A DNA stretch of 49,856 nt from Gallionella sp. (GTDB lineage Bacteria > Pseudomonadota > Gammaproteobacteria > Burkholderiales > Gallionellaceae). The notes under the pieces were generated by a model that saw only the letters and a program-made list of their open reading frames with translations, did not search any database and was not told the DNA's origin. Positions 25,108-34,092 of this stretch are shown here, one piece after another. The position numbers and the translations under genes were made by a program. Each line of letters opens with the position of its first letter. The stretch's first letter is position 1. Location: contig JAQTWT010000015.1 in NCBI GenBank assembly GCA_028689145.1, positions 1 through 49,856 of the forward strand, in the 5' to 3' direction.

Positions 25108-25474
25108 ACATATCCTCAAAGAATCCCATGTTCATTAGCTGATTGGCAGTTCTGCTCATCAGTTATTGCGGCAAAGGTTACATGCCGATAGCGGCGAGCT
25201 TATACCCGATGAACGTCCAAGAATCGTCCTTTGTACGAGAGCCATAAGAATCGCTATATTCATCCTATTCATCCATAGATGCCTGTTTTTATTCAGGCGC
25301 ATGCAGGCGAACTGAAAATCCGGGATGCCTGCTTTGCAGATACAGATCACGTCAGTGAAGTACCCGATGATCGTTTTACGATATCAAAGTAGGTTCATGA
25401 GGCATTTACGGCTAATTCCATGAAAACTTTAGGGGGATTTTTGATAATGCTGGCGAGTGCGGTTCGGACGGTGC
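25108..25474. other. intergenic stretch upstream of the FapA-family gene
   Basis: About 370 bases without a credible gene. A 23-codon hydrophobic frame at 25420-25491 (plus) is too short to claim. No clear promoter hexamers stand out. Confidence 0.4.
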
Positions 25475-25705
25475 TTAATGGCCACTTTTAAACATTTTCA
25501 TAAACAGGCCGATTTCCTGTCGCGACATTTGCGCGAGGTTTCGAATTGGACATATGCTTCCGCGCGTCTCAGATTGAGACAAAACCCTATAGCGGGTGTG
25601 TGCCGGTGGGCAGCATGGCGTAGCGCACATTGCCGAGCAGGGCGGAGTCCTTGGGGTGCAATGCTAGATAGCCGTATGAAAACCGGTCGAAGCGAACAAT
25701 TTCAC
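25475..25705 (-). pseudogene. decayed C-terminal part of a putative membrane metal-dependent hydrolase
   Basis: The minus strand reads REIVRFDRFSYGYLALHPKD and continues SALLGNVRYAMLPTGTHPL, then an in-frame TAG where Trp is expected (PLWGF). After a frameshift it continues LNLRRAEAYVQFETSRK, and after another frameshift MSRQEIGLFMKMFKSGH and TAA at 25475-25477. These pieces join to one protein tail similar to YdjM-type (LexA-binding inner-membrane) hydrolases. Family naming rests on recall of the RFxxFSxGYL pattern. A TAG also precedes the first piece, and sequence up to ~25855 may include more of it. Confidence 0.55.
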
Positions 25706-25869
25706 GCTACAGAACAGCTGCGGTGGAAAGTACCGGTACCATTACGGGAATGGGCGAAGGCCGATGCCGTCATTTCCGGATAGATTTGTTCAATACCGCC
25801 CAAACCGACCCGTATCGCATCAATATGATAGCTGTCGCCCGAACGATAGATTGAACGCTACAGCAACAG
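25704..25869. repeat. pair of short direct repeats flanking ~140 bp
   Basis: ACGCTACAGAACAG (25704-25717) recurs as ACGCTACAGCAACAG (25855-25869). Each is preceded by a CGAAC...TT-type run. They bracket a segment next to the hydrolase pseudogene and may mark an insertion or a decayed repeat pair. Confidence 0.3.
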
Positions 25870-25922
25870 GTTCCCCGTGGTTGGTTTACGGTCAACCGCG
25901 GATCGCTGGCAATGCACGGGCA

Positions 25923-26828
25923 TCAGCTTTTCTTCACCACTTGCATTGCGGTGGCGACCATTGCTGCGATGTCGGCGGCATTGCCGGGAAGGATCATGGT
26001 GTTGCCCTGTTTGGCGATGTTGCCGAAGGCATCCACGAATTTTTCCGCTACCTTGAGATTGACGGCGACCAGACCGCCTTCGCTTTGTGTTGCACCGGCA
26101 ACCACTTTGAGCGATTCGGCGGTGGCATTGGCGACCAGCAGCAGGGCTTCGGCTTCGCCTTGTGCATTGTTGATGGCGGCTTGCCGGGTACCTTCCGATT
26201 CGCGGATCGAGGCGGTCATCTTGCCTTCGGCAAGGTTTATCTCCTCCTGTTTTTTTCCTTCCGATTGGGCGATCAGCGCGCGCTTTTCGCGTTCGGCGGT
26301 GATCTGTTTTTGCATCGCGGCGAGCACCTGTTGCGGTGGTGTGATGTCCTTGATCTCGTAGCGCAACACCTTCACACCCCAGTTCGGGCTGGCTTCATCG
26401 AGCGCGAATACCACGGTGCGGTTGATCGCATCGCGGTCTTCCAGCAATTTATCCAGATCGCGCTTGCCGCATTCCGAACGCAGCGCGGTCTGCGCGAGCA
26501 TGGTGATAGCGGCGAGATAATTGGAAGTGCCGTAGCTGGCACGCGCGGCATCGGTGACCTGGTAATACAGCACGCCGTCCACTTGCACCTGGGTGTTGTC
26601 GCGCGTGATGCAAACCTGCGGGGCGATGTCGATGGGGAACTCGGTGAGGCGGTGGCGGTAGGCAACGCGATCCATGAACGGAATAACGATGTTCAGTCCG
26701 GGTTCCAGCGTCCGGTTGTATTTGCCGAACCGTTCGATTACCCAAGCCGATTGGTGGGGCACGATCTTGATCGACTGGAAAGCCAAAAATGCCGCGAAGA
26801 TTCCTAATGCGATGACAAATACATCCAT
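25923..26828 (-). CDS. qmcA: SPFH/stomatin-like membrane protein (QmcA type)
   Basis: This 301-residue protein has an N-terminal membrane anchor (residues 2-18), an SPFH domain (IVPHQSAWVIERFGKYNRTL, PGLNIVIPFMDRVAYRHRL; to ~180) and a long Ala/Glu-rich coiled coil (~180-250; AEREKRALIAQSEGKKQEEI). QmcA-like paraslipins assemble in inner-membrane microdomains and modulate membrane proteases. AGGGAG precedes the ATG. The NfeD-like gene 46 bases upstream is its standard partner. The tail ends ATAMQVVKKS. Confidence 0.92.
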   Translation of the reverse strand: MDVFVIALGIFAAFLAFQSIKIVPHQSAWVIERFGKYNRTLEPGLNIVIPFMDRVAYRHRLTEFPIDIAPQVCITRDNTQVQVDGVLYYQVTDAARASYGTSNYLAAITMLAQTALRSECGKRDLDKLLEDRDAINRTVVFALDEASPNWGVKVLRYEIKDITPPQQVLAAMQKQITAEREKRALIAQSEGKKQEEINLAEGKMTASIRESEGTRQAAINNAQGEAEALLLVANATAESLKVVAGATQSEGGLVAVNLKVAEKFVDAFGNIAKQGNTMILPGNAADIAAMVATAMQVVKKS

Positions 26829-26874
26829 GCTGTTCTCCCTTGAGTTAAAGCGATCCGGTAGAAATCGGTGCGAG

Positions 26875-27291
26875 CTACCCGATGATCAAACGGTTGCCAA
26901 CGATTCCCTTGATGAGCCAAGCTTGGCGGGCCGGGTCTGCCGCTGCTGTGCTTGCCAGCTCGGCATCCCACTCTGCTCCGCGATAGCTGACGCGTGCATG
27001 GTGTTCGTCAGACCAACTCACGATATGTACTGTCTGGCCGATTTCATTGGCAAAATTGACGTTCTCGTGCGGGCGGGCATGTTGTTCTTTCCAGCGGTAG
27101 ATACCCGCCACGCTTGCGGAACACAGCACGGCCGCAATGGCCACCTGGCTACTCCAGTCCATGCCCAGATACGCAACCAGCCCGGCAACCGCCAGCCCGA
27201 ATGCGACCGCGAGCAGATAGAAGGTGGCGCTGGACATTTCGGCTATTACCAGCACCACCGCAACCAACCACCATATCCAATATGCTTCCAT
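26875..27291 (-). CDS. NfeD-like membrane protein
   Basis: This 138-residue protein has three hydrophobic helices in the first ~70 residues (WIWWLVAVVLVIAEMSSATFY as the family hallmark) and a C-terminal OB-fold domain (NEIGQTVHIVSW; ARVSYRGAEWDAEL; IKGIVGNRLII). NfeD proteins pair with SPFH proteins, as here with qmcA on the same strand. The two probably form one transcript, separated from nuoN by a terminator. Confidence 0.9.
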   Translation of the reverse strand: MEAYWIWWLVAVVLVIAEMSSATFYLLAVAFGLAVAGLVAYLGMDWSSQVAIAAVLCSASVAGIYRWKEQHARPHENVNFANEIGQTVHIVSWSDEHHARVSYRGAEWDAELASTAAADPARQAWLIKGIVGNRLIIG

Positions 27292-27360
27292 CTCGACACC
27301 CCGCTGTTTGCAGACAGCTACATTTTGCCATGTTTAGCTGATTATTCGGGAGCAAAAATG

Positions 27361-27387
27361 AAAACTCCCGCAGCGGCGGGAGTTTTT
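27361..27387. terminator. bidirectional terminator after nuoN
   Basis: A perfect 11-bp stem (AAAACTCCCGC at 27361-27371, complement 27376-27386) with loop AGCG and A/T tracts on both flanks. It is 25 bases past the nuoN stop and ends the complex I transcript. Confidence 0.88.
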
Positions 27388-27411
27388 GTTCGGCGATAAT
27401 GTCAGGATGTT

Positions 27412-28863
27412 TTAATGCAGCAACAGCGATTGCTGTACCGCCACGGCACAAATCGACATCAGACCGCCGGGTAACAAACCGAGCAGCAGCACGCCCAGAC
27501 TGTTGAGGCTCATCAGCAGCACGGTGTCCTGTCCGACGCTGATCGGTGTATGGCTTTCCGGCGCGTCGAAGTACATCAGTTTGACGATGCGCAGATAGTA
27601 GAACGCGCCGATCAGCGAGAACAGTACCGCCACTACTGCCAGCCAGATGTGGCCGGACTGCACCACGGCATTCAGCACGGAAAACTTGGCGTAAAACCCC
27701 ACCGTGGGCGGCACGCCGGCCATCGAAAACATCAGCAGCAGCATCAGGAAGGCGAGCCACGGGCTGCGCTGGTTTAGTCCCTTGAAATCGTTGAGGGTGT
27801 CGGCCTCGAAGCCTTCGCGCGACATTAGCATGATCATGCCGAATGCGCCCAGCGACATCAGCACATAAACCACGGTGTAGAACATTGCCGCCCCGTAACC
27901 TTCGATGCCGCCGCTCAACAGCCCGAGCAGCATGAAACCCATGTGCGCTATGGTGGAGTAGGCGAACATGCGCTTGAGGTTGGTTTGCGCGATAGCGGTA
28001 AGGTTGCCGAGACCCATCGAGGCAATGGCGAGAATGATCAGCATGCCGGACCAGTGCTGTACCAGCGGTTGCAGTCCCTCGACCAGAATGCGCACAACAA
28101 AGGCAAACGCGGCCAGTTTTGGGGCGGAGCCGATCAGCATGGTCATCGCGGTGGGCGCACCGTGATACACATCCGGCACCCACATATGGAACGGCACGAC
28201 ACCGAGCTTGAAAGCCAGGCCGGAAACTACGAATGCCAGACCGAACACCAGCAGGCGCTGGTCCGCCTCACCGGACTGGATCGCATTTGACACGGCATCC
28301 AGTTCAAGCGAGCCGGTCGCGCCGTACAGCATGGACATGCCGTACAGCAACAATCCCGAAGCCAGCGCGCCGAGGATGAAGTATTTCATCGCGGCCTCGG
28401 TCGCGACAGAGGAGTCGCGCTGCAAGGCGACTATTGCGTACAGGCTCAGGGACAACAGTTCCAGACCCAGATACAGCGTGAGGAAGTGGCTGGCAGAAAT
28501 CATCACCATCATGCCGAGCATGGCGAACAGCGCCAGCACCATGAATTCGCCGGTAAACAAGCCGCGCACGGTGAGGTACTGGCGCGAATACACCAGCATC
28601 ATCGACATCGCCAGATAGGTCAGCAGCTTCAGCACGTCGGACATCAGATCGTCCACAAACATGTTGTTAAAGGCATGCACCGCGATATTATCATGGGTGC
28701 CGACGGTGATCAGCGCGCAGCCCATCAGGGTGAATTGCACCCACACATAGGTGAGCAGCCTGCCGCTTTGTTTGATCATCAGATCGGCAATCAAGATCAA
28801 ACAGGCCATGACCAGCAGAAAGATTTCTGCGGCGGCGGGCATCAAATTCATCATTAAATCCAT
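27412..28863 (-). CDS. nuoN: NADH-quinone oxidoreductase subunit N
   Basis: This 483-residue antiporter-like membrane subunit of complex I has about 14 helices, with the conserved Lys/Glu helices typical of NuoN ([17 protein letters not shown] region; [40 protein letters not shown]). It contributes to proton translocation in the inner membrane. The ATG at 28863 has GAGGTG 4 bases upstream; a GTG two codons earlier is less likely. It is the last gene of the nuo operon and is preceded by a palindromic repeat in the nuoM-nuoN gap. Confidence 0.96.
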   Translation of the reverse strand: MDLMMNLMPAAAEIFLLVMACLILIADLMIKQSGRLLTYVWVQFTLMGCALITVGTHDNIAVHAFNNMFVDDLMSDVLKLLTYLAMSMMLVYSRQYLTVRGLFTGEFMVLALFAMLGMMVMISASHFLTLYLGLELLSLSLYAIVALQRDSSVATEAAMKYFILGALASGLLLYGMSMLYGATGSLELDAVSNAIQSGEADQRLLVFGLAFVVSGLAFKLGVVPFHMWVPDVYHGAPTAMTMLIGSAPKLAAFAFVVRILVEGLQPLVQHWSGMLIILAIASMGLGNLTAIAQTNLKRMFAYSTIAHMGFMLLGLLSGGIEGYGAAMFYTVVYVLMSLGAFGMIMLMSREGFEADTLNDFKGLNQRSPWLAFLMLLLMFSMAGVPPTVGFYAKFSVLNAVVQSGHIWLAVVAVLFSLIGAFYYLRIVKLMYFDAPESHTPISVGQDTVLLMSLNSLGVLLLGLLPGGLMSICAVAVQQSLLLH

Positions 28864-28881
28864 ATACACCTCAAAACTAAT

Positions 28882-28961
28882 CGTAGGGTGGGCACGTTGT
28901 TGTGCCCACGCGTAAATTTATTTCGCTGGCCGCATGGGCACAAAAACGTGCCCACCCTGCC
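28882..28961. repeat. palindromic intergenic repeat in nuoM-nuoN gap, copy 3
   Basis: CGTAGGGTGGGCACGTTGTT... (28882-28912) is inverted at 28931-28961 with three mismatches. Each arm is itself a smaller hairpin (GTGGGCACG / GTGCCCAC). It shares GTAGG/CC-type ends with the other copies. In the mRNA it forms a large cruciform between nuoM and nuoN. Confidence 0.75.
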
Positions 28962-28965
28962 AAAA

Positions 28966-30453
28966 TCACGGCAGCTTGGAATGCGCAACATGCACCAGCA
29001 GGTCGTTCACCGATGCATGCATGATTTCGCTGAACGGCAGGGGATATAAACCCATGCCGAGCACCGTTACCGCCAGAATCGCCATGATTACTTTTTCGCG
29101 CAACGTCAGGTCGGTCAGTTCGGCGACATGCGAATTAGCCACCGCGCCGAAGATCACGCGCTTGTACATCCATAGTGTGTAGGCCGCACCGAACACCAGC
29201 GTGGTAGAGGCGGCGAAGGCGTACCAGAAATTGGCTTTCATCGCGCCGAGGATCACGGTGAACTCGCCGACAAATCCGCTGGTGCCGGGGAGTCCGCTGT
29301 TTGCCATGGCAAACAACATGAAGAATGCGGCGAACACCGGCATGGTATTCGCCACGCCGCCGTAATCGGCGATGTTGCGCGAGTGCATCCGGTCATATAG
29401 CACGCCTACACACAGGAACAGTGCGCCGGACACGAAACCGTGCGAGATCATCTGCAGCAGCGCGCCTTCCATGCCGTAAGCGTTGAAAATGAAGATGCCC
29501 AGCGTGACGAAGCCCATATGCGATATCGAGGAGTAGGCCACCAGCTTTTTCATGTCGCTCTGGGCCAGCGCCACCAAGCCTATATACACCACCGCGATCA
29601 GCGACAGCGCGATCATCACCCCGGCCAACTGGTGGCTGGCATCCGGCACGATGGGCACGGAAAAACGCAGGAAGCCGTATGCGCCCACTTTCAGCATGAT
29701 CGCCGCCAGAATCACCGAGCCGCCGGTGGGCGCTTCCACGTGCGCGTCCGGCAACCAGGTATGCACCGGGAACATCGGCACTTTTACCGCGAAGGCGAAG
29801 AAGAACGCGATGAAGATCAATATCTGCGCGGTCATCGGGATCGCGACCTGATGGAAGTCGAGTATCGAGAAGCTGCCGCCGGAGCGGTTGTACAGGTAGA
29901 TCAGCGCTACCAGCATCAGCAGCGAGCCGAGCAGGGTATAGAGGAAGAACTTGACTGCCGCATACACGCGGTTTTGTCCGCCCCATATGCCGATGATCAG
30001 GAACATCGGGATCAGCATGGCTTCCCAGAACACGTAGAACAGTATCGCATCGAGCGCGGCAAACACGCCGATCATGACACCGGACATGATCAGGAACGAG
30101 GCCATGTATTGCGCGACGCGTTTCTCGATCACCAGCCATCCGGCCAGCACCACAATAGGCGTAAAGAACGCGGTGAGCAGGATGAACAGCACCGAGATGC
30201 CGTCCACACCGAGGTGGTAGTGGATATTGAAGCGGGATATCCAGTCGTGCAGCTCGACGAACTGCATTTGCGATGTGTCGTACGCAAAGCCGGTATACAG
30301 CGGGATCGTTACCAGAAAACCGAGCACCGCGCCGATCATGGCCAGAATGCGCGCCAGCGGGGCATTCTTGTCGTCGCCGGTAGACAACACCAGTATGCCG
30401 AAGATGATCGGCAGCCAGATCGCTACGCTAATTACGGGTAATCCAAAAATCAT
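28966..30453 (-). CDS. nuoM: NADH-quinone oxidoreductase subunit M
   Basis: This 495-residue complex I proton-pumping subunit carries family motifs (FVELHDWISRFNIHYHLGVD, FYVFWEAMLIPMFLIIGIWG, VPMFPVHTWLPDAHVEAPT, MKKLVAYSSISHMGFVTLG). It is a 14-helix inner-membrane protein. AAAGGAATG provides the ribosome-binding site. It is the thirteenth nuo gene, followed after a repeat-bearing gap by nuoN. Confidence 0.97.
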   Translation of the reverse strand: MIFGLPVISVAIWLPIIFGILVLSTGDDKNAPLARILAMIGAVLGFLVTIPLYTGFAYDTSQMQFVELHDWISRFNIHYHLGVDGISVLFILLTAFFTPIVVLAGWLVIEKRVAQYMASFLIMSGVMIGVFAALDAILFYVFWEAMLIPMFLIIGIWGGQNRVYAAVKFFLYTLLGSLLMLVALIYLYNRSGGSFSILDFHQVAIPMTAQILIFIAFFFAFAVKVPMFPVHTWLPDAHVEAPTGGSVILAAIMLKVGAYGFLRFSVPIVPDASHQLAGVMIALSLIAVVYIGLVALAQSDMKKLVAYSSISHMGFVTLGIFIFNAYGMEGALLQMISHGFVSGALFLCVGVLYDRMHSRNIADYGGVANTMPVFAAFFMLFAMANSGLPGTSGFVGEFTVILGAMKANFWYAFAASTTLVFGAAYTLWMYKRVIFGAVANSHVAELTDLTLREKVIMAILAVTVLGMGLYPLPFSEIMHASVNDLLVHVAHSKLP

Positions 30454-30492
30454 GCTGTCATTCCTTTAATTTTTAGGAAGAGGGTAGTAGCA

Positions 30493-30536
30493 AGTGGATA
30501 ATGGGAAAACCCTTTCCCCACTTCCCACTATCCACT
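30493..30536. repeat. long inverted repeat in nuoL-nuoM gap
   Basis: AGTGGATAATGGGAA (30493-30507) pairs with TTCCCACTATCCACT (30522-30536), 15 bp with one mismatch and a 14-base loop starting AACCC. The gap is 98 bases of low-complexity purine-rich then pyrimidine-rich DNA. The repeat's centre (TGGGAAAACCC) resembles the one at 32906-32960. Confidence 0.75.
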
Positions 30537-30551
30537 CCCCGCCCTCCACTT

Positions 30552-32570
30552 TTAAAACCAATCCCGTACTGTCAGCAGCACAAATACGCCAATGATCATG
30601 GAAAATGCGTAGTGGTAAATATAACCCGACTGGATGTGCCTGATTGCACCGGAGAACATCCCTACCAGTTTCGCTGTACCGTTCACCATCAACCCGTCAA
30701 TCAGCTTCACGTCGCCGAAAGTCCACAGCAACCGGCTTGTTCCGCGCGCGCCACCGGCAAAAAACCAGTCGTTGAAACGGTCAAAGTAATACTTGTTATC
30801 GAGCAATGTATAGATGAACTGGAATTTTTTCTGGATCAGTGCCGGGATGTCCGGACGTTTTAGATAGAAAAATGCCGCGCTCGCCACGCCGGCTACCGCC
30901 AGCCAGAACGGCAGGGTGCCAAATGCGTGCATGGCCATGGTAAGCGGATGATCGATTATCTCGTGATGTACCAATCCCGCGATCGTTACCATGGAATGGT
31001 TTGCTGCAACAAAAATCGCATCGCCAAAATAACCTCTGTGCAGCATCGGCTCAAAGGCGATATAGCCTATGCCTATCGAAGGGATTGCCAATAAAATCAG
31101 CGGTAGCGTCACTACCCATGGCGTTTCGTGGGGCTTGCCGTGATGCTCATCGTGTCCGTGGTCGTCATGTGCCGCATGATGTTTGTCGTGCGGTGCCTCG
31201 TCATACCGCTCCTTGCCGTGGAACACCAGGAAATACATGCGGAACGAATAGAAGGCGGTGACGAACACCCCGGCTACTACCGCAAAGTAGGCAAAGCCGG
31301 AACCGGGCAAGTCTGAGAACTTTACCGCTTCGATAATGCTTTCCTTAGAATAGAAACCGGAGAAGAACGGTGTACCAATCAGCGCCAGCGAGCCGATCAG
31401 CGAGGTGATCCAGGTGATTGGCATGTATTTTTTCAGGCCGCCCATGTAGCGGATATCCTGGTTGTGGTGCATCGCGATGATCACGGAACCGGCGGCCAGA
31501 AACAGCAGCGCCTTGAAGAACGCGTGGGTCATCAGGTGGAAGATCGCCACCGAATAAGCCGATGCGCCGAGCGCCACGGTCATGTAGCCAAGTTGCGACA
31601 GCGTGGAATAGGCCACCACGCGCTTAATATCGTTCTGGATGATACCGAGGAAGCCCATGAACAGAGCGGTGATCGCGCCGATCACCATCACAAAGGACAG
31701 CGCGGTTTCGGATAACTCGAACAGCGGAGACATGCGCGCCACCATGAAAATACCGGCGGTCACCATGGTCGCGGCGTGGATCAGCGCGGAGATCGGGGTC
31801 GGGCCTTCCATCGAATCCGGCAGCCACACATGCAGCGGGAACTGCGCCGACTTGCCCATTGCGCCGATGAACAGCAGGATGCAGATCGCGGTCATCATGT
31901 TCCACGACACGCCGGGAATCGGCGCGATGTCGTTGGCATGGCTGGCGGCATTGGCAAATACGGCATCGTATTGCAGCGTGCCGAACACCATCAGTACCAG
32001 CGCGATGCCGAGCAGGAAACCGAGATCGCCGACGCGGTTGACCAGAAAGGCCTTGAGGTTGGCGTAGATCGCCGTTTCCCGGTCATACCAGAAACCGATC
32101 AGCAGATAGGAAACCAGTCCCACCGCTTCCCAGCCGAAAAACAGTTGCATGAAGTTGTTGGCCATCACCAGCATCAGCATGGAGAAGGTGAACAGCGAGA
32201 TGTAGCTGAAGAAACGCTGATAGCCGGGATCTTCCTGCATGTAGCCGATGGTGTAAATATGCACCATCAGGGACACGAAGGTGACCACCAGCATCATGGT
32301 GACGGTGAGTTGGTCGATCAGGAAGCCGACCTGGAAACTGGTGTCGCCGGAAGTCAGCCAAGTGTATACCGAACCGTTGAATATATTGCCCGCCTGCACA
32401 TCGTTGAAAACCGCCAGCGAGGCAAAGAAGGACACTGCTACCAGTGCGATAGTGATGCGATGCGACCACGCACGGCCCAGCCACTTGCCGAACAGGCCGA
32501 CGGCAATCGCCCCGGCCAGCGGTGCCAGTGGAACCAGCAGATACAGATCTTTCATATCCATAGTATGCAT
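30552..32570 (-). CDS. nuoL: NADH-quinone oxidoreductase subunit L
   Basis: This 672-residue subunit is the distal antiporter module of complex I (ND5-like) with ~16 helices and the lateral C-terminal helix. Motifs include FFGWEAVGLVSYLLIGFWY, GKSAQFPLHVWLPDSMEGPT and KRVVAYSTLSQLGYMTVA. A His-rich cytosolic loop (KHHAAHDDHGHDEHHGKPHE) is present near residue 470. Its ATG overlaps the nuoK stop by one base (TGATG), so translation is coupled. It is oriented with the rest of the operon. Confidence 0.97.
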   Translation of the reverse strand: MHTMDMKDLYLLVPLAPLAGAIAVGLFGKWLGRAWSHRITIALVAVSFFASLAVFNDVQAGNIFNGSVYTWLTSGDTSFQVGFLIDQLTVTMMLVVTFVSLMVHIYTIGYMQEDPGYQRFFSYISLFTFSMLMLVMANNFMQLFFGWEAVGLVSYLLIGFWYDRETAIYANLKAFLVNRVGDLGFLLGIALVLMVFGTLQYDAVFANAASHANDIAPIPGVSWNMMTAICILLFIGAMGKSAQFPLHVWLPDSMEGPTPISALIHAATMVTAGIFMVARMSPLFELSETALSFVMVIGAITALFMGFLGIIQNDIKRVVAYSTLSQLGYMTVALGASAYSVAIFHLMTHAFFKALLFLAAGSVIIAMHHNQDIRYMGGLKKYMPITWITSLIGSLALIGTPFFSGFYSKESIIEAVKFSDLPGSGFAYFAVVAGVFVTAFYSFRMYFLVFHGKERYDEAPHDKHHAAHDDHGHDEHHGKPHETPWVVTLPLILLAIPSIGIGYIAFEPMLHRGYFGDAIFVAANHSMVTIAGLVHHEIIDHPLTMAMHAFGTLPFWLAVAGVASAAFFYLKRPDIPALIQKKFQFIYTLLDNKYYFDRFNDWFFAGGARGTSRLLWTFGDVKLIDGLMVNGTAKLVGMFSGAIRHIQSGYIYHYAFSMIIGVFVLLTVRDWF

Positions 32571-32875
32571 CAGCCTTTCAAACTGTCGAGATTGTCAACG
32601 TCGATGGTGTTCAGGTTGCGGAACAAAACCACCAGTATTGCCAGGCCGATAGCGGCTTCGGCGGCGGCTACGGTCATGATGAAGAATACGAAAACCTGTC
32701 CGGCGGTATCACCAAGATAATGCGAGAAAGCCACGAAGTTGGTGTTTACCGCCAATAACATCATCTCGATTGCCATCAGCAATACGATCAGATTTTTGCG
32801 GTTCAGGAAGATGCCGACCACGCTGATGGCAAACAGCACGGCGCTCAGCACCAGATAATGTGACAGTGTTAACAC
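32570..32875 (-). CDS. nuoK: NADH-quinone oxidoreductase subunit K
   Basis: This 101-residue three-helix membrane subunit (ND4L-like) has [20 protein letters not shown] and [20 protein letters not shown] with the conserved membrane Glu, and [17 protein letters not shown] with the second. It is in the proton-transfer path. The stop overlaps nuoL. The upstream gap to nuoJ carries an inverted repeat. Confidence 0.97.
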   Translation of the reverse strand: MLTLSHYLVLSAVLFAISVVGIFLNRKNLIVLLMAIEMMLLAVNTNFVAFSHYLGDTAGQVFVFFIMTVAAAEAAIGLAILVVLFRNLNTIDVDNLDSLKG

Positions 32876-32905
32876 GCTTCTCTCTCCCTTGATTAAGTTG
32901 GGGGA

Positions 32906-32960
32906 GTGGGAAGTAGGGAGTGGTCAGTGGGAAAACCCACCCCTACTCCCTACTTTCCAC
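32906..32960. repeat. long inverted repeat in nuoJ-nuoK gap
   Basis: GTGGGAAGTAGGGAGT (32906-32921) pairs with ACTCCCTACTTTCCAC (32945-32960), 16 bp with one mismatch. Nested inside is GTGGGAAAACCCAC. It fills most of the 88-base gap and belongs to a G/A-rich repeat class also present between nuoL and nuoM. Confidence 0.75.
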
Positions 32961-32963
32961 TTT

Positions 32964-33572
32964 CTACTCCCCAGTTCCTTTGCTTTCGCTCGGCATCTTC
33001 ACGATGCGCAGACGATCCGCTTTCTTGGCTGCGATCTGTTCGGTTACCACCTGTGATTTTGCATCCTTGCGGCGGCGCAAGGTTAACGCAATCGCAGCGA
33101 TCATCGCCACCAGCAGCAGCACTGCGGCAATTTCGAACGGATAAACGTATTCGGTATAGATCAAGCGCCCCAACTCCTTGGTGTTGCTGTAATCGGCGGC
33201 ATGCCTAATAGCCGTTTTGCCGATCGAGGTTTCCTGGGCACCCAGCACCCAGATCATTTCGAACGCCATCAGGCCGGCCAGCACCGCACCGAACGGCAAC
33301 CAGCGCCAGAAATCCTTGCGCAACTGCACCAGATTGATGTCCAGCATCATCACCACGAACAGGAACAGCACCATCACCGCGCCGACATACACCAGCACCA
33401 GCGTAATGGCGAGGAATTCGGCTTCCAGCAGCAGCCAAATACCGGCGGAGCTGATGAATGCCACCACCAAAAACAGCACGGCATGCATCGGGTTGCGCGC
33501 AGTGATCACGCGCAATGCCGCAAACAGGGTTATCGCGGCAAATATATAAAACAGGATAATCTCGAAATTCAT
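32964..33572 (-). CDS. nuoJ: NADH-quinone oxidoreductase subunit J
   Basis: This 202-residue membrane subunit (ND6-like) has five helices; MNFEIILFYIFAAITLFAAL then VITARNPMHAVLFLV and FLAITLVLVYVGAVMVLFLF are diagnostic. It forms the pi-bulge helix involved in coupling. Its C-terminal ~30 residues are charged and cytosolic. It is 13 bases after nuoI. Confidence 0.96.
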   Translation of the reverse strand: MNFEIILFYIFAAITLFAALRVITARNPMHAVLFLVVAFISSAGIWLLLEAEFLAITLVLVYVGAVMVLFLFVVMMLDINLVQLRKDFWRWLPFGAVLAGLMAFEMIWVLGAQETSIGKTAIRHAADYSNTKELGRLIYTEYVYPFEIAAVLLLVAMIAAIALTLRRRKDAKSQVVTEQIAAKKADRLRIVKMPSESKGTGE

Positions 33573-33585
33573 CTGCTAATCCTCT

Positions 33586-34074
33586 TTATCGGTACTTGGC
33601 ATCCGCCGCGCGATCTTTGGCGATTTGCTCTTCATGTTTGTCGCCGTTCGCCAGCAGCATCGGCTTGGTGTAATACAAGTCGCCTCGTTTTTCCCCGTGG
33701 TATTCGAACACACGGGTCTCCACGATCGCGTCCACCGGGCAGGATTCCTCGCAGAAACCGCAGAAAATGCACTTGGTCAGGTCGATATCGTATTGCGTGG
33801 TACGCCGGGTACCGTCCTCGCGTTCGGCGATTTCGATTTTGATCGCCAGCGCCGGGCAGACCGCTTCGCACAGTTTGCAGCCGATGCAGCGCTCCTCGCC
33901 GTTGGCGTAGCGGCGCTGCGCATGCAGACCCCGGAAACGGAAGCTCTGCGGTGTTCTCTCGTCCGGGTATTCCACGGTGATGTGGCGCTTAAACATATAA
34001 CGTCCCGTCACCGACATGCCTTTAAGCAGTTCGAGCAGCAGGAAGGTCTTGAAGAAGTTTTTGATCATTTGCAT
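33586..34074 (-). CDS. nuoI: NADH-quinone oxidoreductase subunit I
   Basis: This 162-residue peripheral subunit binds two [4Fe-4S] clusters (N6a, N6b) through [16 protein letters not shown] and [16 protein letters not shown]. It relays electrons to NuoB. The N-terminal amphipathic stretch ([20 protein letters not shown]) is typical. It is 18 bases after nuoH on the minus strand. Confidence 0.97.
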   Translation of the reverse strand: MQMIKNFFKTFLLLELLKGMSVTGRYMFKRHITVEYPDERTPQSFRFRGLHAQRRYANGEERCIGCKLCEAVCPALAIKIEIAEREDGTRRTTQYDIDLTKCIFCGFCEESCPVDAIVETRVFEYHGEKRGDLYYTKPMLLANGDKHEEQIAKDRAADAKYR

Positions 34075-34092
34075 AGTAATTTCCTCTGCCCC

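Noticed and set aside
25420..25491. 23-codon plus-strand hydrophobic frame (MKTLGGFLIMLASAV)
   Set aside because: Too short, no ribosome-binding site, and overlaps the end of the decayed hydrolase on the other strand.
25457..25783. 108-codon plus-strand frame in the qmcA-fapA interval
   Set aside because: Opposite strand of the pseudogene fragments, which read better as protein.
29440..30441. 333-codon plus-strand frame opposite nuoM
   Set aside because: Shadow frame rich in His, Gln and Arg; nuoM on the other strand is unambiguous.
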